A stretch of DNA of 8,737 bases from Comamonadaceae bacterium (GTDB lineage Bacteria; Pseudomonadota; Gammaproteobacteria; Burkholderiales; Burkholderiaceae_C), in NCBI GenBank assembly GCA_024642025.1, contig JAHEBY010000089.1:1-8737 (forward strand), written 5' to 3'. Positions 5,484 to 8,737 of this stretch are shown piece by piece. Every line of letters starts with the position of its first letter. The first letter of the stretch is position 1. The notes under the pieces are model-generated. The model had not been told where the DNA came from and did no database searches. It saw only the letters and a program-made list of their open reading frames with translations. The position numbers were made by a program, and so were the translations under genes.

Positions 5484-6665
5484 ATGAAAACGATACGCCT
5501 GAAGGCCGGAAAAGAGCGCTCTTTGTTGCGGCGCCATCCGTGGATTTTTGAGTCTGCCATTGCCAGAGGCGGCGCCGATTCGGGCGAGACCGTGCGCGTG
5601 GAGTCTTCGGACGGGCAATTTCTGGCATGGGCGGCGTTCAGTCCGTCGTCAACCATCCGGGCGCGGGTCTGGAGTTTCGATGAAGCTCAACGCATTGACG
5701 CTTCGTTTTTTATAGCTACTTGTAAATATTCCACGGGTGCTAGAGGCCTTTTTGATATAAAAAGTGATGCCTGTAGACTAATTCATGGTGAATCCGACGG
5801 GTTGCCCGGCCTGATCGTTGACCGTTACGGCGACACGCTGGTGGCGCAGTTCCTGTCGGCAGGCGCCGAGCGTTGGAAGCCGGTATTGGCGGACGCCCTG
5901 CTCCAAGCGACGGGTCTTGAGCGGCTCTATGAACGATCAGACGCCAGCGGCCGGGCCCGCGAGGGACTGCCAGAGACTTCGGGCTGGTTGCGCGGAGACG
6001 GGCCGGTCGAGCTCACGTTGCGCGAGCATGACTGGCGCCTGGCACTCAATATCGCCAATGGCCACAAGACAGGCTTTTATCTGGACCAGCGCGACAGCCG
6101 AAAGCGCTTCGCCGAACATGCGCGGCGACTCAAATTTCAACGTGTGCTCAATTGCTACTGCTACACCGGTGGCTTTACTGTGGCGGCCTTGTCCGGCGGG
6201 GCTGCGCACGTGACATCCATCGACTCATCGGCACCTGCGCTCGAAAAGGCGCGATCCAACGTGGTGCTCAATGGCTTCGAGCTGGACGGAACCACGTTCA
6301 TCGATGGCGACGTCAACGCTTCGCTGCGGCAGTTTGGTGCAGAAGGGCGAACCTTTGATGCCATTGTGCTGGACCCACCCAAGTTTGCGCCGACGGTTGC
6401 ACATGCCGAGCGCGCGGCGCGGGCCTACAAAGACATTAACCGCCTTGCATTTAAAGTGCTCGAACCGGGTGGCGCGCTGTTCACCTACTCGTGTTCGGGC
6501 GGGATCAGCGCCGACATGTTTCACAAGATCGTGGCGTCGGCTGGAGCCGATGCAGGCATTGATGGCTTCATCACAGAGCGCCTGGGCGGCGCACCTGACC
6601 ACCCCATGACACTTTCATTTCCGGAAGGTGAATACCTCAAGGGACTGGTGGTCATTCGAAAATGA
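5484..6665 (+). CDS. rlmI: 23S rRNA (cytosine-C5)-methyltransferase RlmI-like
   Basis: 393 residues, close to E. coli RlmI (YccW), which methylates C1962 of 23S rRNA using S-adenosylmethionine. An N-terminal PUA-like RNA-binding domain (about 1-70, MKTIRLKAGKERSLLRRHPW) leads to the linker GESDGLPGLIVDRYGD (102-117). The Rossmann methyltransferase domain follows: GFYLDQRDSR (197-206), NCYCYTGGFT (223-232), DPPKF (297-301) and TYSCSG with the putative catalytic Cys337. AYKDIN and the C-terminal DHPMTLSFPEGEYLKG also match the family. Residues 77-90 are encoded by an AT-rich repeat shared with dapF, where relatives have an unrelated helix of similar length. The reading frame is intact, so the enzyme is probably active. 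It stands alone, 71 bases after the SDR gene. Confidence 0.93.
   Translation: MKTIRLKAGKERSLLRRHPWIFESAIARGGADSGETVRVESSDGQFLAWAAFSPSSTIRARVWSFDEAQRIDASFFIATCKYSTGARGLFDIKSDACRLIHGESDGLPGLIVDRYGDTLVAQFLSAGAERWKPVLADALLQATGLERLYERSDASGRAREGLPETSGWLRGDGPVELTLREHDWRLALNIANGHKTGFYLDQRDSRKRFAEHARRLKFQRVLNCYCYTGGFTVAALSGGAAHVTSIDSSAPALEKARSNVVLNGFELDGTTFIDGDVNASLRQFGAEGRTFDAIVLDPPKFAPTVAHAERAARAYKDINRLAFKVLEPGGALFTYSCSGGISADMFHKIVASAGADAGIDGFITERLGGAPDHPMTLSFPEGEYLKGLVVIRK
5712..5754 (+). repeat. 43-bp interspersed repeat, copy 2, inside rlmI
   Basis: Begins ATAGCTACTTG, contains ATATTCCACGGG, then GTGCTAGAGGCC and TTTTTG. It is the plus-orientation partner of the copy in dapF (35 of 44 aligned columns identical). 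It is read in frame as RlmI residues 77 to about 91 (IATCKYSTGARGLF). The surroundings, about 5705-5790, are markedly AT-rich and use codons rare in the neighbouring genes (ATA, AGA, CTA, AGT, TGT). It resembles a Comamonadaceae short repeat known to me from memory. Confidence 0.72.
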
Positions 6666-6676
6666 ACCACTGGGAT

Positions 6677-6746
6677 AAGCCGGAGGATATAGGACTCTGG
6701 CGGACTGTGGGCTTGAATACCCAGATAAACTCCCCACATTCGGCTT
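6677..6746. repeat. Nested inverted repeats between rlmI and the CobW gene
   Basis: AAGCCG (6677-6682) can pair with CGGCTT (6741-6746). Inside it TGTGGG (6706-6711) can pair with CCCACA (6733-6738) around a 21-base loop, leaving a 23-base bulge on the left. TGGG (6708-6711) can alternatively pair with CCCA (6720-6723). Possible structured leader or rlmI 3' end; no poly-T follows. The stems are short, so chance is possible. Confidence 0.25.
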
Positions 6747-6788
6747 TGTAATTGCTCAGGTGCTTCACGCGCCGCTTTACCCGCACAC

Positions 6789-6794
6789 CATATA
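6789..6794 (+). promoter_or_regulatory. Possible -10 element of the CobW-family gene
   Basis: CATATA ends six bases before the ATG, with CCCATC between and no Shine-Dalgarno. No convincing -35 is found at the right distance. Included only because the spacing repeats that seen at other genes in this window. Confidence 0.2.
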
Positions 6795-6800
6795 CCCATC

Positions 6801-7874
6801 ATGAGCCTCATTCCTGCCACCATCCTCACGGGCTTTTTAGGCTCGGGCAAAACAACCCTGCTCAAGCGAGTGCTGTCCGAAGCACATGGCCAGAAAATTG
6901 CCGTGATCGAGAACGAGTTTGGCGAAGAAAACATCGACAGTGACATTTTGGTGACGGACACCAAGGAGCAAATCATCCAGATGAGTAACGGCTGCATCTG
7001 TTGCACCATTCGCGAAGACTTGCGTGGCGCGCTGAGAGACCTCGCTGAAAAAAAACGCAAAGGCGAACTCGATTTTGACCGCGTGGTGATCGAAACCACC
7101 GGCTTGGCTGACCCGGGACCGGTGGCGCAGACTTTTTTCATGGATGAGGAGATTGCAGAGAGTTATCTACTCGATTCGATATTGACGCTGGTTGACGCCA
7201 AACATGCCGCGACGCAGCTCAATGAGCGTCAGGAAGCGCGCCGACAGGTGGGCTTCGCGGACCAGATTTTTATAAGCAAGACTGATTTGGTGGCCAAGGA
7301 AGAGACCGAGGCGCTGCTGCACCGGCTCAAGCACATGAACCCGCGTGCGCCTCTAAAGGCGGTTCATTTTGGGGAAGTGCCGATATCCGATGTGTTTGAC
7401 CTGCGCGGCTTTAACCTGAACACCAAGCTCGATATTGATCCCGACTTCCTCAAGGAAGAACACGAACACGAACACGATCATGGTCACGACGGCCATGACC
7501 ATGGGCCTGGCGAGCACTGCGACCACCCGTCTCACGCCCACGGTCATGGCGAGCATGGGCATCATCATCACCACGACGACGATGTGAAGAGTTTTGTTTT
7601 CAAGTCGGACAAGCCTTTTGATGCCGCCAAGCTCGAAGATTTTTTGGGCGCTGTTGTGAATATTTATGGCCCACGCATGTTGCGCTACAAAGGAGTGCTC
7701 AATATGAAGGGCACCGACCGAAAGGTGATTTTTCAGGGCGTGCACCAGCTTATGGGCAGCGATTTGGGCCCGGAGTGGGGCCCGCACGAAACGCGGGTGA
7801 GCAAAATGGTCTTTATTGGCATTGATCTGCCTAAAGACATTTTTCTTCAGGGTATGGAGCAGTGCCTCGTTTGA
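6801..7874 (+). CDS. CobW/COG0523-family GTPase with His-rich metal-binding loop
   Basis: 357 residues. The N-terminal GTPase domain has Walker A GFLGSGKTT (11-19), the metal-binding CxCC in NGCICC (Cys65, Cys67, Cys68), the Walker B region VIETTGLADP (96-105) and the guanine motif SKTDL (159-163). Residues 221-258 hold 18 histidines mixed with Asp/Glu, then a CobW C-terminal domain follows (about 263-355). COG0523 proteins are cytoplasmic metal chaperones that use GTP to deliver metal, mostly zinc (ZigA, ZagA, ZNG1) or cobalt for B12 synthesis. No cobalamin gene lies here, and dksA, a zinc-finger protein gene, lies 180 bases downstream, so zinc is the better guess. The intergenic region upstream shows no Zur-box-like palindrome that I recognise. 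The start gives MSLIPATILTGFLGSGK, standard for the family. Confidence 0.93.
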   Translation: MSLIPATILTGFLGSGKTTLLKRVLSEAHGQKIAVIENEFGEENIDSDILVTDTKEQIIQMSNGCICCTIREDLRGALRDLAEKKRKGELDFDRVVIETTGLADPGPVAQTFFMDEEIAESYLLDSILTLVDAKHAATQLNERQEARRQVGFADQIFISKTDLVAKEETEALLHRLKHMNPRAPLKAVHFGEVPISDVFDLRGFNLNTKLDIDPDFLKEEHEHEHDHGHDGHDHGPGEHCDHPSHAHGHGEHGHHHHHDDDVKSFVFKSDKPFDAAKLEDFLGAVVNIYGPRMLRYKGVLNMKGTDRKVIFQGVHQLMGSDLGPEWGPHETRVSKMVFIGIDLPKDIFLQGMEQCLV

Positions 7875-7908
7875 TTCCATGGCTGCGCTGTCGTTAACTG
7901 TCTCCCTT

Positions 7909-7948
7909 TTGCAACTTGGCGTAAAGTCTGCGGATATCGCTGTACACT
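7909..7948 (+). promoter_or_regulatory. Possible dksA promoter region
   Basis: TTGCAA (7909-7914) is followed after 18 bases by GATATC (7933-7938), a moderate -35/-10 pair. TACACT (7943-7948) is an alternative -10 without a clear -35. Either start would give a leader of about 100-110 bases before dksA. A further TATAAC at 8001-8006 lacks a -35. None is convincing alone. Confidence 0.25.
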
Positions 7949-7954
7949 CGCGCG

Positions 7955-8036
7955 CCGGTAAAAAGTCCGGTATCGGAGCCAAAATTGGCGCTCGGCGAGG
8001 TATAACAGCAGGTTGCGAAGTGATATGCAGGCCTGC
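7955..8036. repeat. Short repeats and palindromes in the dksA leader
   Basis: CCGGTA occurs twice (7955-7960 and 7967-7972). GCCAA (7978-7982) can pair with TTGGC (7985-7989). GCAGGCCTGC (8027-8036) is a perfect 10-bp palindrome ending five bases before the Shine-Dalgarno sequence. They could give the leader some structure that affects ribosome access. Each is short and could be chance. Confidence 0.25.
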
Positions 8037-8041
8037 TCTGC

Positions 8042-8047
8042 GAGGAG
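8042..8047 (+). promoter_or_regulatory. Shine-Dalgarno that fixes the GTG start of dksA
   Basis: GAGGAG lies seven bases before the GTG at 8055, ideal spacing. The next in-frame ATG is deep in the coding region (8622-8624), so this site is the main support for the long reading frame. Confidence 0.7.
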
Positions 8048-8054
8048 AAAAACC

Positions 8055-8737
8055 GTGATAGCTAAAACAGGGAAGGCGAAAGCGCCCTCCAAATCGGTAG
8101 CCAAGGCGCCGGCCAAAGTCGTAAAAAAACAAGTGGCACCAACGAAAACAACCAAACAAGCAGTTGCCAAAGCCGTCAAAAAGCCCGTTGCAAAGCAGGC
8201 GCCAAAGCCGGCAGCAAAGACGGCTGCCAAAACCGTTGTAAAGCCCGCCGTCAAGACCAAGGCTCAAAAGCCAGTCGCCAGACCAGCTGCAAAAGCCCCA
8301 CCCAAGCCAGTGGCCAAGCCGGCGGCAAAGGTTGCACCGACAAAATCTGGTGTCAAAACATCGGGCAAGGCTGCCGCCAAGGCTACAAAACCAACAAAAC
8401 CAACAAAACCTGCCAGTGTGGCCAAGGCTTTGAAAACAACCCAATCAAAGGGACCTGTGAAGGAATCCAGCGTGAAAGTTAAATCGGCAAGCGTCACTGC
8501 GGGCGCATCCGAATCCCGGGCCGCATCGGTGGCGCTAGCGGCCGTTCGGCCTTCGGTTCCCACCAAAGCAGGTCGGCCTTCGGCGCGACTCGCTTCCCTG
8601 ACCGTGCCCTCAATGGCGCAATCGGTGGCTTCAACCGCCGCCAAGGCAAGCTATTTGCAGGAGGCGCCTGAGCCAGTCATCATTCCTCCATTACCGACCG
8701 CCGTCAAGAAAGATGGCAAACTGGCAAACAACTGGAA
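8055..8737 (+). CDS. dksA: DksA-type RNA polymerase-binding regulator with long Lys/Ala/Pro-rich N-terminal tail (3' end cut)
   Basis: 227 codons are visible from a GTG start to the window edge, with no stop. Residues 1-140 contain 36 lysines, mixed with Ala, Pro, Val and Thr in KPAAK-like units; the first acidic residue is Glu137. Residues 141-200 are rich in Ala and Ser. The last residues, GKLANNW at 221-227, match the point where I remember the conserved DksA domain beginning in Comamonadaceae. DksA binds the RNA polymerase secondary channel and, with ppGpp, controls rRNA and amino-acid promoters. E. coli DksA is about 151 residues, so this tail is longer than that whole protein. The coiled coil and Cys4 zinc finger would lie beyond the edge, so the name rests on the junction and on the CobW-dksA gene order. 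A histone H1-like or AlgP-like DNA-binding protein is the alternative. Confidence 0.7.
   Translation, partial: MIAKTGKAKAPSKSVAKAPAKVVKKQVAPTKTTKQAVAKAVKKPVAKQAPKPAAKTAAKTVVKPAVKTKAQKPVARPAAKAPPKPVAKPAAKVAPTKSGVKTSGKAAAKATKPTKPTKPASVAKALKTTQSKGPVKESSVKVKSASVTAGASESRAASVALAAVRPSVPTKAGRPSARLASLTVPSMAQSVASTAAKASYLQEAPEPVIIPPLPTAVKKDGKLANNW
8385..8410 (+). repeat. Tandem 9-bp repeat in the dksA tail
   Basis: ACAAAACCA is present in almost three perfect copies (8385-8393, 8394-8402, 8403-8410), encoding TKP three times in frame. The unit length is a multiple of three, so copy-number changes would lengthen or shorten the tail without a frameshift. Confidence 0.8.

Noticed and set aside
6666..6800. 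Zur box or cobalamin riboswitch upstream of the CobW gene
   Set aside because: No AT-rich Zur-type palindrome and no B12-box-like conserved sequence is visible. The gap is also short for a cobalamin riboswitch.
6521..7141. Minus-strand open frame of 206 codons spanning the rlmI-CobW gap
   Set aside because: Both ends are antisense to well-supported genes, and the middle shows no domain or ribosome binding site.
7353..8444. Minus-strand open frame of 363 codons rich in Gly, Cys, Phe and Leu
   Set aside because: It is the complement of the CobW C-terminus and the Lys/Ala-rich dksA tail. Long stop-free antisense frames are a by-product of AAG/AAA/GCC codons, and no family is recognisable.

Overview
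The window looks like chromosomal DNA of a betaproteobacterium of the order Burkholderiales, most likely family Comamonadaceae (Rhodoferax / Polaromonas / Acidovorax-like). The grounds are the fairly high G+C content, the style of the proteins, the gene order dapF - DUF484 - xerC, the pairing of a CobW-type GTPase with a long-tailed DksA, and a short interspersed repeat that I recall from this family. The genus is inference.

Layout. Bases 1-1652 carry a minus-strand pair: a crotonase/enoyl-CoA hydratase followed by a feruloyl-CoA synthase that runs off the left edge. Together they suggest catabolism of plant hydroxycinnamic acids. A divergent intergenic region (1653-1799) separates them from a plus-strand housekeeping block: dapF (lysine/peptidoglycan precursor epimerase), a DUF484 gene overlapping it by one base, and xerC (chromosome dimer resolution) four bases later. 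This is one translationally tight operon. Next come a short-chain dehydrogenase/reductase with its own promoter, rlmI (23S rRNA m5C methyltransferase), a CobW/COG0523 GTPase with a histidine-rich metal-binding loop, and the first 227 codons of a DksA-type RNA-polymerase-binding regulator. Those 227 codons are almost entirely a Lys/Ala/Pro-rich tail.

How the parts relate. The synthase and hydratase would activate and hydrate feruloyl/coumaroyl-CoA. DapF-DUF484-XerC is a conserved housekeeping cluster. CobW next to dksA suggests a link between metal (zinc) supply and the zinc-finger regulator DksA, which is inference only.

Most interesting signal. I see no defence system, mobile element, CRISPR array or RNA gene. 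The unexpected structure is a 43-44 bp repeat present twice, in opposite orientations (2235-2278 and 5712-5754; 35 of 44 aligned columns identical). Each copy lies in frame inside a conserved protein-coding gene (dapF and rlmI). A second pattern is that several genes heading transcription units have a -10-like hexamer ending 6-7 bases before the ATG and no Shine-Dalgarno sequence, which suggests leaderless transcripts. Operon-internal genes and dksA instead have clear Shine-Dalgarno sequences.
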